NCBI GenBank assembly: GCA_949299545.1 | Contig: CASGAM010000017.1 | Location: 1 to 64,000, forward strand | Origin: an uncultured Prevotellaceae bacterium | GTDB lineage: Bacteria > Bacteroidota > Bacteroidia > Bacteroidales > Bacteroidaceae | DNA: 64,000 bases | Direction of reading: 5' to 3' | In this document: piece by piece, positions 52,060-61,006 of the stretch | How positions within the stretch are numbered: the stretch's first letter is position 1 | How the letters are laid out: each line of letters opens with the position of its first letter | Position numbers and translations under genes: made by a program | The notes under the pieces: generated by a model | Seen by the model: only the letters and a program-made list of their open reading frames with translations | Database searches by the model: none | What the model was told of the DNA's origin: nothing

Positions 52060-52656
52060 TTATTTCTCAGCAGAAGCGGCTGCGGCTCTTGCACCACGTG
52101 TCATCTTAACCTGGCAAACCACAACATCCTTGCTTGTAACCAATTCCAAACCTTCAAAGCTCAATTCACCCACCTTGATGGTCTTACCCAATCCCAGGTT
52201 GGTAACATCGATATTAAGACGTTCAGGTATCTCTGTGTAAACAGCCTTAACTTTCAGTTTGCGAACAGAAGCAGCCAAACGTCCACCGGCTTTCACACCT
52301 TCAGCCAAACCATTCAGTTTGATAGGCACTTCCATCACGATAGGCTTCTGATCATTAACTTCATAGAAGTCAACATGCAGCACCTTGTCAGTTACAGGAT
52401 GGAACTGGATTTCTTTCAATACAGCTTTGTGAAGCTTGCCGTCAATATCCAGGTTTACACAATAAATGTCCGGTGAATAAATCAGATTGCGCAATTCGTC
52501 GTTAGTGGTAAGGAATGACACTGCAACAGGCAGACCATTCTCGCCTTTGGCTTCGCCATACAAGTTACAAGGAACACCATTGGCTTTGCGAATCTCGCGG
52601 GTTGCCTTCTTACCCGTTTCGGTTCTTACTGAACCTTTTACATTAATTTCTTTCAT
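52060..52656 (-). CDS. rplY: 50S ribosomal protein L25/Ctc (TL5 form)
   Basis: The product is 198 aa, the longer form with an N-terminal L25 domain (about 1-92; GSVRTETGKKATREIRKANG then VPCNLYGEAKGENG) and a C-terminal TL5 beta domain (about 95-185; PIKLNGLAEGVKAGGRLAAS). It binds 5S rRNA. Gene order rplY-pth-S4 is common. Confidence 0.95.
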   Translation of the reverse strand: MKEINVKGSVRTETGKKATREIRKANGVPCNLYGEAKGENGLPVAVSFLTTNDELRNLIYSPDIYCVNLDIDGKLHKAVLKEIQFHPVTDKVLHVDFYEVNDQKPIVMEVPIKLNGLAEGVKAGGRLAASVRKLKVKAVYTEIPERLNIDVTNLGLGKTIKVGELSFEGLELVTSKDVVVCQVKMTRGARAAAASAEK

Positions 52657-52749
52657 GATTTGTTATTTTTGTGTTACTCTAAATTAAGTATCTGCTTAAT
52701 TCGCCATCACACGATGCGAGCATCAAGTGCATGCCTTCAAAAAGCGGTG

Positions 52750-52781
52750 CAAAGGTACACACTTTTGCCTTAAAATGCAAA
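52750..52781 (-). promoter_or_regulatory. Promoter of the rplY operon
   Basis: On the minus strand TTTG (52781-52778) and TACCTTTG (52757-52750) are 20 bases apart and match the consensus. Confidence 0.8.
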
Positions 52782-52794
52782 TATTGTCTTGGCT

Positions 52795-53136
52795 TTATTC
52801 AAAATCGAGATCAATTTTAATTTCTTCGCTGTCTTCCGACGATTTCCTTGAAGGCAGCTCTCCCTGTTCATTTTGTATATAGCTGACTGCTTCCTGCATG
52901 CCGTTCATAAAATTCTCAAAATCCTCCCGGTACAAAAAGATTTTATGTTTTTCAAAATTTACAGAAGCCGTTTCCCCCTCTCCATTAAACACTTTCTTAC
53001 TTTCCGTAATCGCTAAAAACATTTCATCTTTACGGTTTTTCTTGACATCGATGTAATAAATGCGTTTTCCCGCTTTGATGGTTTTTGAGAAAACGATGTC
53101 TTTGTCTCCTTCGTTGTTTTTCTTCAACTCTTCCAT
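52795..53136 (-). CDS. DUF3276 (PUR-domain) nucleic-acid-binding protein
   Basis: The product is 113 aa and matches the DUF3276/PUR family of Bacteroidetes: DIVFSKTIKAGKRIYYIDVK, then FLAITESKKVF, and KHKIFLYREDFENFMNGMQE. PUR domains bind single-stranded nucleic acid. The tail is acidic (EDSEEIKIDLDFE). It is divergent from nusB. Confidence 0.9.
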   Translation of the reverse strand: MEELKKNNEGDKDIVFSKTIKAGKRIYYIDVKKNRKDEMFLAITESKKVFNGEGETASVNFEKHKIFLYREDFENFMNGMQEAVSYIQNEQGELPSRKSSEDSEEIKIDLDFE

Positions 53137-53240
53137 TATGGCTTTGTTTTGTTAATATGAAAACTTCGCCAAAATTGATGATATTTTTTAAAACTTCCAA
53201 AAAAAAAGATGAAAAGATTCTGTTTTCTACATAAATTGTG

Positions 53241-53248
53241 TATTTTTG
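53241..53248 (+). promoter_or_regulatory. -7 element of the nusB operon
   Basis: TATTTTTG matches TAnnTTTG, 30 bases before the nusB ATG. The -33 element is weak. Confidence 0.5.
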
Positions 53249-53277
53249 TACCTTGAATAACGTATGTCCACAGAGTT

Positions 53278-54210
53278 ATGATTAATAGAGAAATCATCCG
53301 TTTAAAGATTGTTCAGATAACATACGCCTATTATCAGAATGAAGGCAAAAACATAGATACGGCAGAAAAAGAATTGTTTTTCAGTTTGGGTAAATCATAC
53401 GACCTTTATAATTACTTGTTGTTATTAATGGTAGAAATCAACCGAATAGCAACGCGAAGCGTAGAAACTGCAGAAAGCAGATATAAAAGAATTCATGAAG
53501 GTGAGCCCCCTAGCAGGAAGTTTATAGAAAACCGTTTTATTTTACAGTTAGAGTCCAACAAACAGTTATTGGAGTTTCAGGAAAACCAGAAAAAAGGCTG
53601 GGTCGACGAGGAAAGTTTCATACGCAGCCTCTATAAAGAGATAGAAGAAACAGACTATTATAAAGCATACATGCAGTCCGAAGAGTCTTCATACGCGCAA
53701 GACAGGGAATTGTGGCGGAAAATTTATAAGAACATCATCTGCAACAACGAACGTATCGACAATATGTTGGAAGATATGAGCTTGTATTGGAATGACGATA
53801 AGGAAATCGTTGACACCTTCGTACTGAAAACCATCAAACGTTTTGAAGAAACTAACGGCGCAAACCAATCACTGTTGCCGGAGTTCAAGGACGAAGAAGA
53901 TCGTGAGTTCGCACACCGCCTGTTCAGGAATGCGTTGCTGAACGCCGAATATTACCGCCGTCTCATCAGCAACCACACAAAAAACTGGGAATTCAACCGT
54001 ATTGCAATGATGGATCTGGTCATCATGCAAATTGCATTGGCCGAGATGCTGACGTTTCCGGACATTCCGGTCAACGTATCCTTGAACGAGTATGTAGAAA
54101 TAGCCAAGCTTTACAGTACGCCCAAAAGCGGCGCTTATGTCAACGGCCTCTTAGACACCATTGCGAAAAAGCTGATGGAAGAAAAGAAAATCATTAAAAA
54201 CCAAATCTAA
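53278..54210 (+). CDS. nusB: Transcription antitermination factor NusB (long form)
   Basis: The product is 310 aa, more than twice the length of E. coli NusB; Bacteroidetes NusB proteins have an added N-terminal helical part (about residues 1-160). The NusB fold occupies residues 190-305 (EDREFAHRLFRNALLNAEYY, WEFNRIAMMDLVIMQIALAE, VSLNEYVEIAKLYSTPKSGA with VNGLLD). It helps antitermination in rRNA transcription. It starts a four-gene operon with yajC, ybbR and coaE. Confidence 0.93.
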   Translation: MINREIIRLKIVQITYAYYQNEGKNIDTAEKELFFSLGKSYDLYNYLLLLMVEINRIATRSVETAESRYKRIHEGEPPSRKFIENRFILQLESNKQLLEFQENQKKGWVDEESFIRSLYKEIEETDYYKAYMQSEESSYAQDRELWRKIYKNIICNNERIDNMLEDMSLYWNDDKEIVDTFVLKTIKRFEETNGANQSLLPEFKDEEDREFAHRLFRNALLNAEYYRRLISNHTKNWEFNRIAMMDLVIMQIALAEMLTFPDIPVNVSLNEYVEIAKLYSTPKSGAYVNGLLDTIAKKLMEEKKIIKNQI

Positions 54211-54232
54211 AACATAACAAAAAGAATCTATT

Positions 54233-54553
54233 ATGAATGTACTGACAATTTTATTGCAAGCACAACAAGGCGGCAGCGGTATGTCAATGATTATCATGAT
54301 GGTCGCTATTTTTGCGATTATGTATTTTTTCATGATTCGCCCGCAAAACAAAAAACAGAAAGAAATCCAAAACTTCAGGAACAGCATACAGCCCGGACAG
54401 GATGTTGTGACAGCAGGTGGCATCTACGGCAAGGTCAAAGAAGTCAACGACGTGGATAACACACTGATGCTTGAAATCGCTTCCGGAGTGAAAATCAAAA
54501 TTTCAAAGAACTCTGTTTATGCCGGAGCGCCGACCGAAACGTCCGGAAAGTAA
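54233..54553 (+). CDS. yajC: Preprotein translocase accessory subunit YajC
   Basis: The product is 106 aa: one membrane helix (about 17-38; MSMIIMMVAIFAIMYFFMIR) followed by PQNKKQKEIQNFRNSIQPGQ and DVVTAGGIYGKVKEV, the typical YajC sequence. It is part of the SecDF-YajC complex. It lies 22 bases after nusB. Confidence 0.95.
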   Translation: MNVLTILLQAQQGGSGMSMIIMMVAIFAIMYFFMIRPQNKKQKEIQNFRNSIQPGQDVVTAGGIYGKVKEVNDVDNTLMLEIASGVKIKISKNSVYAGAPTETSGK

Positions 54554-54563
54554 ACGTTTCTGA

Positions 54564-55565
54564 ATGGATACGCTTAAATACCAGAAATATTTATTGAAGA
54601 TCAGAAGTTTCCTTTTGAGCCAGAAGGCAAGGGAATTTCTGTTCTTTTTGTTTTTTATGCTCGTTTCTGCATCCTTCTGGCTTTTACAATCATTAAACGA
54701 AACATTCGACATCAATTTGAAAATGCCGGTGAGACTCACAGAGGTCCCCTCGTCCATTGTCATCACGTCGGATCTGCCGAAAACATTAGACATCACGGTA
54801 CGCGACAAAGGCATCCTTTTGGTAAGATACCTCTATGGTTATGAGTTCACCCCGTTAACCGTAGATTACAGCAAGCTGGAAAATACCGATGTATCCGGCA
54901 GAGTCGTGGTCCCCATGGAAGACATCCAAAAGCGCATACAAGCACAATTATTGTCTTCAACGAAGCTGGTATCAGTACACCCTGATACCCTTGAGTTTTA
55001 TTTTAACCGCGGTATAAAGAAGAAAGTACCTGTACATTTAGCCGGCGAAATAGAAACATCGCCCGAATACTATCTTGAGACGGTCCGATGTGAACCTGAC
55101 TCGGTAATTGTCTATGCCCCGCTGAACATACTCGACACCATCACCTCGGTGCGGGTCATGCCATTGCATATTGAGGGACTTGAAGCCGACACAAAAATCA
55201 GAAAAGTGCTTCAACCTGTAAGAGGCGCGAAATTAGTACCCTCACAGGTAGAGATCGGATTAGGCGTAGACCTTTACACGGAAAAGTCATTAGAGGTTCC
55301 TATTGTAGGCATTAATTTCCCGGCCAGCAAGAAGCTCCGCACTTTCCCGTCAAAGGTACAAGTACGTTTCCGCGTCGGCATGACACGTTTCAAAGAAATC
55401 GAAGCCGACGATTTCATCATAGCAGTCTCATACGAGGAACTGATAGAAAACAAGCAGCCGCGCATAAAACTGCATTTGAAGTCCATGCCCGACGGTGTTT
55501 CGAATGTCCGCCTGCAACCGGAAGAAGTAGATTACCTGATAGAACAAATCTCTGATGAAGAATAA
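54564..55565 (+). CDS. YbbR-like domain protein
   Basis: The product is 333 aa. After one membrane helix (about 24-44; FLFFLFFMLVSASFWLLQSL) come repeated YbbR-type beta domains (LPKTLDITVRDKGILLVRYL; VPVHLAGEIETSPEYYLETV; VIVYAPLNILDTITSV). YbbR proteins regulate cyclic-di-AMP synthases in Gram-positives; the role in Bacteroidetes is not known. It overlaps coaE by 11 bp. Confidence 0.88.
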   Translation: MDTLKYQKYLLKIRSFLLSQKAREFLFFLFFMLVSASFWLLQSLNETFDINLKMPVRLTEVPSSIVITSDLPKTLDITVRDKGILLVRYLYGYEFTPLTVDYSKLENTDVSGRVVVPMEDIQKRIQAQLLSSTKLVSVHPDTLEFYFNRGIKKKVPVHLAGEIETSPEYYLETVRCEPDSVIVYAPLNILDTITSVRVMPLHIEGLEADTKIRKVLQPVRGAKLVPSQVEIGLGVDLYTEKSLEVPIVGINFPASKKLRTFPSKVQVRFRVGMTRFKEIEADDFIIAVSYEELIENKQPRIKLHLKSMPDGVSNVRLQPEEVDYLIEQISDEE

Positions 55566-56151
55566 CCAAATAGCCGTTGGACTAACGGGCGGCATCGGAA
55601 GCGGCAAGTCGTTTGTCGCCAACCTGCTGGAGCAAGAGGGCTATCCCGTGTACTACACCGACAAGGAAGCACGACGGTTGATGAACGAGTCGCGCGAGAT
55701 ACATGACAGCCTGTCCGCCTTAGTCGGAAAAGACGCTTATCTGCCGGACGGCCATCTCAACAAAAACAGAATGTCTGCATTTGTCTTTGCCGACAAATCC
55801 AATGCGGAACGCGTTAACAGAATCGTACATCCCGTTGTCCGCGACGATTTCAAGCATTGGGTTTCCTCCCACGCCGAGCCGCTGCTGTTCATGGAATGTG
55901 CAATCCTTTACGAATCCGGCTTCAATGACCTCGTACAGCGTGTAGTAGCCGTGACCGCTCCCGATGCCGTCAGACTCAAACGGGTAACGGACAGAGACCA
56001 ATGTACAGAAGAACAAGCCGCCGCAAGGATGCGATTGCAAATGTCAACCGAAGAATTGTGCCGACGGGCGGATTTTGTCATCGTCAACGACGGGCAACAA
56101 GACGTAGCGGCCGCCATAAACGGAATTATAAAGGCACTGTCTTTACCATAG
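55555..56151 (+). CDS. coaE: Dephospho-CoA kinase
   Basis: The product is 198 aa and phosphorylates dephospho-CoA, the last step of CoA synthesis. It starts with the P-loop VGLTGGIGSGKSFVANLLEQ and contains YYTDKEARRLMNES, FMECAILYESGFND and the lid segment RDQCTEEQAAARMRLQMS. It ends the nusB operon. Confidence 0.95.
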   Translation: MKNNQIAVGLTGGIGSGKSFVANLLEQEGYPVYYTDKEARRLMNESREIHDSLSALVGKDAYLPDGHLNKNRMSAFVFADKSNAERVNRIVHPVVRDDFKHWVSSHAEPLLFMECAILYESGFNDLVQRVVAVTAPDAVRLKRVTDRDQCTEEQAAARMRLQMSTEELCRRADFVIVNDGQQDVAAAINGIIKALSLP

Positions 56152-56279
56152 TCCGGCCGGCAGGACCTGACAAAAAACAGACGTCCTCTGCCGGCATAAC
56201 CAAACCGGTCATCCTCCCGTTTTACCATACAGAATCCATTTACCCCCATCCCAGCTTAAGTTTTTTTTAGACAAATGTA

Positions 56280-56310
56280 TTGGCGGAACGCCCTCGATGG
56301 TTTATCTTTG
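56280..56310 (+). promoter_or_regulatory. Promoter of the DUF5606 gene
   Basis: TTG at 56280-56282 and TATCTTTG at 56303-56310 are 20 bases apart and match the consensus. Confidence 0.75.
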
Positions 56311-56341
56311 TAACTCGTTTTAATCAAATGTAGAAAATAAA

Positions 56342-56788
56342 ATGTTAGAGACAATTTTGGCTATTCCCGGCAAGCCCGGCCTATACAAATTAGTGTCACG
56401 CGGTAACAGAATGTTAATAGTAGAACCCATAGAAGGCCCTAAAAGAAAAATGCCGGTATTTGAAAGCGACAAAGTAATCTCACTGGCTGACATCGCCATG
56501 TACACCGACGATGAAGAAGTGCCTTTGCGACAAGTATTGGAATCACTCAAGGAAGTTGCCGGCGGAAAAGAAGTCGACTTCGACTTCAAAAAGGCTTCAC
56601 GCGAAGAGTTGGGCGACTTTTTTGCAAAAGTGTTGCCTAATTACGACCGGGAACGAGTGTACCCAACGGATATAAAGAAACTGCTCTCATGGTACAACAT
56701 ACTGGTGAAAGCCGGCCTTGACGACTTTAAGGAAACGCTTGCACCGACCAAAGGGGACAACATCGACGACCGTACTACCACGGCTTAA
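56342..56788 (+). CDS. DUF5606 protein of unknown function
   Basis: The product is 148 aa. It matches a Bacteroidetes-wide family (DUF5606): the start MLETILAIPGKPGLYKLVSR, then FESDKVISLADIAMYTDDEE, then RVYPTDIKKLLSWYNILVKA. There is no signal peptide. It has its own promoter and terminator; function unknown. Confidence 0.9.
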   Translation: MLETILAIPGKPGLYKLVSRGNRMLIVEPIEGPKRKMPVFESDKVISLADIAMYTDDEEVPLRQVLESLKEVAGGKEVDFDFKKASREELGDFFAKVLPNYDRERVYPTDIKKLLSWYNILVKAGLDDFKETLAPTKGDNIDDRTTTA

Positions 56789-56872
56789 ACAAGCAGGACA
56801 TCTTTCAGCCGCCATCATTTAAACCGGCTGCTGCGATAAAACCCAAACAGATTTTCAAACAAGCAAAAGCAT

Positions 56873-56907
56873 ATCCGGCATGTTCGCAAGAAGTGCCGGA
56901 TTTTTTA
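56873..56907 (+). terminator. Intrinsic terminator of the DUF5606 gene
   Basis: ATCCGGCA (56873-56880) pairs with TGCCGGAT (56894-56901), followed by TTTTT. Confidence 0.85.
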
Positions 56908-56943
56908 TGCCTTACTGTCATCTGTTATCCCCTACACCTTCAT

Positions 56944-57090
56944 TCAACAAACAACCCGCTCTCTCTGATGACCTCCACATAAATTGTACCATGAAATGTT
57001 TTCTTGAAGAATCCACATCTCACAGGTCAGACCATATTCGCTGAATTCCTTCCCGTTATCGTTAAACTTCTTAAAAATCTCGGTATTCAT
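56944..57090 (-). pseudogene. Possible remnant of an AraC-type regulator N-terminus
   Basis: A 48-aa frame (MNTEIFKKFNDNGKEFSEYG, then LTCEMWILQENISWYN) resembles the start of Bacteroidales AraC-type regulators linked to carbohydrate genes, then ends early. The similarity is from memory. The rest of the 56908-57135 gap shows nothing. Confidence 0.3.
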
Positions 57091-57135
57091 TATATTTACG
57101 CCAGAAAACAGAAAGTATATAAAGATTATCGGCCA

Positions 57136-57143
57136 TAAATTTG
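57136..57143 (+). promoter_or_regulatory. -7 element of the DUF1593 gene
   Basis: TAAATTTG matches TAnnTTTG, 29 bases before the ATG at 57172. The -33 match is weak. Confidence 0.5.
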
Positions 57144-57171
57144 CATCATTCATTTTAAATATCCAAGTATT

Positions 57172-58587
57172 ATGAAAAAACAAATCATCTCTCTGTTCAT
57201 GTCGGCCCTTATACCACTATCGGCACAGACGGCATCAGCAGAAAACAACTGCCTGAAACCGCGACTCGTCGTAATAACCGACATTGCACCGGCCAACGTC
57301 GAACCTGACGACATGGAGTCGATGGTCAGACTGCTTTCCCATGCCGACCTGTTTGAAATAGAAGCCATCATTACCAGCAGCGGCTGGAACAGCAGCGGCC
57401 GGAAATACCCCGAAGAATGGACAAAATACCTGAAGAAAGCCATAGACGCGTATGAAAAAGACCTGCCCAACCTCATGCGGCGCTCCGGACAGGTTTCATT
57501 CATGAATATAAAAAAAGAATCCGCCAAACAGAAGACAGGCTATTGGCCAAGCGCCGACTATCTGCGCAGCAGATGCATGATGGGGAGTTTAGACTTCGGA
57601 CACCGGCAACTGAGCGCTTCCAACAACTCTCCGGGCAGCGACTTCATCATCAGCCTCGCCGACGAGAAAGACAAACGTCCGCTGTTCGTTGCCATCTGGG
57701 GCGGAGGGAACACCCTGGCACAAGCCATCTGGAAAGTGCGGGAAGAAAGAGGCGAAGAAGGCGTCGAGAAGTTTCTTGCGAAAATATACGCCTATGCCAT
57801 AACCGATCAGGATGTGCCATGGGGAGAACGGAAACAATACAAGAAAAGCTCACATTACTGGATGCGTAAGGAATTCGGGGAGAAGCTGCATTTCATCTGG
57901 GACGAAAGTGCATGGCTGTCACAAAACAGTCTCGGCGCAAGCAACTGGAGTGAATACGCCAAACATATTCAGGGACACGGCCATCTCGGAGCCATCTACC
58001 CCAAAAACAAATATGGCGTGGAAGGTGATACACCTTCATTTCTCCATATCTTTCCCAACGGTCTGAACGACCCGACGGAACCCGGACAAATCGGCTGGGG
58101 CGGCTATTTCGTTTGGAGCAAGACACTTGACGGCGAAACCTCATGCTACACGAACACCGACAAACCCATCAAAAAGATTTCACAACAATACGAAAAATAC
58201 TTCTACGATGCCGCTTTCAACAACTTTGCCGCTCGCATGGACTGGGCTGCAAACGGCCAAGGCAACCGCAATCCCATAGCCATCGTCAACGGCAAGAAAG
58301 GACGCGACGCCATACATATCAAGGCCAAATCCGGCAAAACGGTCCGCCTCGATGCCGGAAAATCGTACGACCCTGACAACGACAGTCTGTCATTCAAATG
58401 GTGGTACCTGCCCGAAGCCGGTTCTTTTAAGGGAACCATCGACATTCCCAATGCCGGAAATCCGGTAACGGACATCACCATACCCGACTCGGCAAAAGGC
58501 TGCACCATCCATATCATCTGCGAAGTGACCGACAACGGCGCCCACAACCTGAAAAGCTACAGAAGAGTCATTATCGACATCCAATAA
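57172..58587 (+). CDS. Exported DUF1593 protein (nucleoside-hydrolase-like)
   Basis: The product is 471 aa. A signal peptide (about 1-23, ending ASAE) precedes an N-terminal domain of the inosine/uridine nucleoside hydrolase-like DUF1593 family (RLVVITDIAPANVEPDDMES, with acidic residues as in the Ca site; LFVAIWGGGNTLAQAIWKV; DQDVPWGERKQYKKSSHYW), to about residue 345, and an Ig-like C-terminal domain (about 375-470; VRLDAGKSYDPDNDSLSFKW). Members lie in polysaccharide loci; the substrate is not known. It stands alone with a terminator behind it. Confidence 0.88.
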   Translation: MKKQIISLFMSALIPLSAQTASAENNCLKPRLVVITDIAPANVEPDDMESMVRLLSHADLFEIEAIITSSGWNSSGRKYPEEWTKYLKKAIDAYEKDLPNLMRRSGQVSFMNIKKESAKQKTGYWPSADYLRSRCMMGSLDFGHRQLSASNNSPGSDFIISLADEKDKRPLFVAIWGGGNTLAQAIWKVREERGEEGVEKFLAKIYAYAITDQDVPWGERKQYKKSSHYWMRKEFGEKLHFIWDESAWLSQNSLGASNWSEYAKHIQGHGHLGAIYPKNKYGVEGDTPSFLHIFPNGLNDPTEPGQIGWGGYFVWSKTLDGETSCYTNTDKPIKKISQQYEKYFYDAAFNNFAARMDWAANGQGNRNPIAIVNGKKGRDAIHIKAKSGKTVRLDAGKSYDPDNDSLSFKWWYLPEAGSFKGTIDIPNAGNPVTDITIPDSAKGCTIHIICEVTDNGAHNLKSYRRVIIDIQ

Positions 58588-58628
58588 CGGCCAACCGTTC
58601 CGTTAGTTTTTAGTTTCACTATAAAAAC

Positions 58629-58662
58629 TCAGGGAGATGCATCCTCAGATACATCTCCCTGA
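58629..58662. terminator. Terminator between the DUF1593 gene and the OMP gene
   Basis: TCAGGGAGATG (58629-58639) pairs with CATCTCCCTGA (58652-58662). T-runs lie on both sides (TTTTT on the minus strand, TTGTCTTT on the plus strand), so it probably serves both convergent genes. Confidence 0.75.
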
Positions 58663-58713
58663 TTGTCTTTCATGCGGCCCAAAGCCATTAACCGACTTCG
58701 TCAGCAGGGGGCA

Positions 58714-59190
58714 TCAGAAGTAGAAGCCCAAACCTAATTTCAAGCCCACCTTGCTCCCGTCGGCGAAGTCATTCAGGCTGATGTTGTAATACAACGCCGG
58801 CTCTATCGTGATGAATCGGTTGATGAAAAAGGCGTAACCCACCTCAGGACAGAAGTGCAGGTTATTGATGCTCTTCGTGATGTGTTCATACTGCAGACCC
58901 ACGCCGACATATACACCGTTCTGCGTAAAGTAATAGCGTCCGCCAAGGCCTACCGCCACGTTGTCGCTGTAGCGTGTATGGTCGAAACCGAACTTACCAT
59001 AAAACATCCAGCTTTGCTCCACAAAATAACCGCCCGTGATGCCCAGGCCCAACGTAAACTTCTCACCGGCGCCGTAAGACAGTCCCAGACCGGTCGCGGA
59101 AGCTGACACATAAGACGTTCCACGCTCAAACTGGGCATGCGCCCCCAGCGTCATGACACACAACAACAAAGAAACAATGATCTTTTTCAT
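58714..59190 (-). CDS. Small outer-membrane beta-barrel protein
   Basis: The product is 158 aa from the ATG at 59190 (MKKIIVSLLLCVMTLGAHAQ), which gives a clean signal peptide; the open frame extends upstream but into the next gene. It has about eight alternating strands (YVSASATGLGLSYGAGEKF; LGLGITGGYFVEQSWMFYGK; YYFTQNGVYVGVGLQYEHI) and ends LGLGFYF with a terminal Phe, as in eight-stranded OmpW/OmpX-type barrels. It is last in the cstA operon. Confidence 0.88.
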   Translation of the reverse strand: MKKIIVSLLLCVMTLGAHAQFERGTSYVSASATGLGLSYGAGEKFTLGLGITGGYFVEQSWMFYGKFGFDHTRYSDNVAVGLGGRYYFTQNGVYVGVGLQYEHITKSINNLHFCPEVGYAFFINRFITIEPALYYNISLNDFADGSKVGLKLGLGFYF

Positions 59191-59212
59191 AAAAACAATA
59201 CTATTTTTAATG

Positions 59213-59437
59213 TTATACTTTCCCCTCAGGCCCCGGCCCTTTGCCGGAACTTTCCCTTTTCTCCTTATACCAATATACCCACCACAAGGCGGCAATTATC
59301 AGCACGTTCACCACGATGGTCCAGAAAATGCGCGTCGGACTCGCGTCCGTCTGCGGGATGAGCCACACATACATGATGGCCGAGTAAGCCGCCAGAACCG
59401 ACGGCATCATGACCGATTTGCGTATCTTTCTTCTCAT
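59213..59437 (-). CDS. Small two-helix inner-membrane protein next to cstA
   Basis: The product is 74 aa with two membrane helices (MPSVLAAYSAIMYVWLI; IFWTIVVNVLIIAALWWVYW) and a charged Gly/Pro tail. It starts in an ATGA overlap with the cstA stop, so it is translationally coupled. In other bacteria cstA is paired with the small protein YbdD, but this sequence is unlike that family. A role as CstA partner is inferred. Confidence 0.75.
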   Translation of the reverse strand: MRRKIRKSVMMPSVLAAYSAIMYVWLIPQTDASPTRIFWTIVVNVLIIAALWWVYWYKEKRESSGKGPGPEGKV

Positions 59438-60876
59438 AATCCCTTATTGGCTTTTGACTTGCGGAGCCACACGACAAACATCACAAGCAGCGCCAGCGCA
59501 ACCACCACACCGATGGAGCAGCCCCACGCCTCGGGCAACCTGAAGCCCTCGGGCGCCACCAGAATATAAGTGGTGCAGACACTGGTCATGAACATGGCCG
59601 GCACCAAGGTCAGGTAGAAGTTCTTCTGCTGCCGCGCCAGCCATACCGTCACAGCCCACAGCGTAAAGATAGACAAAGTTTGGTTAAACCAGGCAAAGTA
59701 ACGCCATAAAATATCAAAATTCACATTCATCAACACGGCCGCAATCACGAAAAGCGGCAATGAAATGGACAAACGGCGCCAGAGTTTGTCCTGCTTGTAG
59801 TGCAAGAAGTCCGAAGCAATCAGGCGTGCACTACGGAAAGCCGTGTCACCCGACGTGATGGGAGCTGCCACCACTCCGAGAATGGCCAGCACGGCGCCGA
59901 CCGTTCCCAACCAGTCATTGCAGATGGCGTTGACGATAACGGCCGGGTTACTGTTGCCCGTCGGTGACATCAGTTCCACAAGGCGCTCATAGCTGCCGGC
60001 ATACTTGATGGCCGCAGCCGCCCATATCATGGCCACAACGCCCTCCGTAATCATGGCGCCATAGAACACCCGGCGACCCAACTTCTCATTCTTCATGCAA
60101 CGGGCCATCATCGGGCTCTGCGTGGCATGGAAACCGCTGATGGCACCACACGCGATGGTGATGAACATCATCGGGAAGATGGACAGCGACTTGTTCGGAT
60201 GATGGTTCGTGAAAGCCGAGGTAATCTCAGGCATCCAGCCGTCATTGGCAAAGATGCCATACAGCACGCCGACGGCCATGAACAGCAACGCCACGCCGAA
60301 AACGGGATAGATACGCCCTATCAGCGCATCGATGGGCAACAGAGTAGCCAGGATGTAATAAACAAAGATGATGATGCTCCAGAACAACGGCGAACCCAGC
60401 AGGCCCACACCGTCACCCATCGTTGCCAACAAACCGGCCGGCGTCGTCACAAACACCGTTCCGACCAGAATCATCAGCACCAACGAAAAAATACGCATCA
60501 CCAAACGGACGCCCGACCCCAGCTCGTCGCCCACCAGCTCCGGCAGGCTCGCCCCGTTCTTGCGCAGGGAAATCATGCCCGACAGATAGTCATGCACGGC
60601 GCCCCCGAAGATGCAGCCAAAGACAATCCACAGATAAGCCGCCGGCCCATAGAGGATACCCAGTATGGCACCGAAGATTGGTCCCGTCCCGGCAATATTG
60701 AGGAACTGAATCAAATAAACTTTCCACGTCGGCATCGGGATATAGTCCACCCCGTCCTGCATCGTGTAACACGGCGTCTTGCGCGAAGCATCCACGCCGA
60801 AAACCTTTTCTACAATGGCCCCGTAAACGACATAACCCAACACGAGCAATATCAGGGCTCCACAAAATGTGATCAT
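59434..60876 (-). CDS. cstA: Carbon starvation protein A, short form
   Basis: The product is 480 aa with about 13 membrane helices, shorter than E. coli CstA (about 700 aa) and lacking its extra C-terminal helices. Signature stretches are present: FNIAGTGPIFGAILGILYGP, GAVHDYLSGMISLRKNGASL, GAISGFHATQSPMMARCM and APITSGDTAFRSARLIASDF. CstA proteins import peptides or pyruvate in starved cells. It heads the operon with the small membrane protein and the barrel protein. Confidence 0.94.
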   Translation of the reverse strand: MITFCGALILLVLGYVVYGAIVEKVFGVDASRKTPCYTMQDGVDYIPMPTWKVYLIQFLNIAGTGPIFGAILGILYGPAAYLWIVFGCIFGGAVHDYLSGMISLRKNGASLPELVGDELGSGVRLVMRIFSLVLMILVGTVFVTTPAGLLATMGDGVGLLGSPLFWSIIIFVYYILATLLPIDALIGRIYPVFGVALLFMAVGVLYGIFANDGWMPEITSAFTNHHPNKSLSIFPMMFITIACGAISGFHATQSPMMARCMKNEKLGRRVFYGAMITEGVVAMIWAAAAIKYAGSYERLVELMSPTGNSNPAVIVNAICNDWLGTVGAVLAILGVVAAPITSGDTAFRSARLIASDFLHYKQDKLWRRLSISLPLFVIAAVLMNVNFDILWRYFAWFNQTLSIFTLWAVTVWLARQQKNFYLTLVPAMFMTSVCTTYILVAPEGFRLPEAWGCSIGVVVALALLVMFVVWLRKSKANKGL

Positions 60877-60905
60877 TTTACCATATATTTATTTAAAATA
60901 TCGTG

Positions 60906-60936
60906 CAAAATTAACGATTTATCATCAGACTGCCAA
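60906..60936 (-). promoter_or_regulatory. Promoter of the cstA operon
   Basis: On the minus strand TTGG (60936-60933) and TAATTTTG (60913-60906) are 19 bases apart and match the consensus. Confidence 0.7.
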
Positions 60937-61006
60937 TTATCTGTGGTAAAAGTAAAAATTTTCGAGCTGCTTGCTTTCATTTTTTACCATCAACAGTCCG
61001 GCCGGA

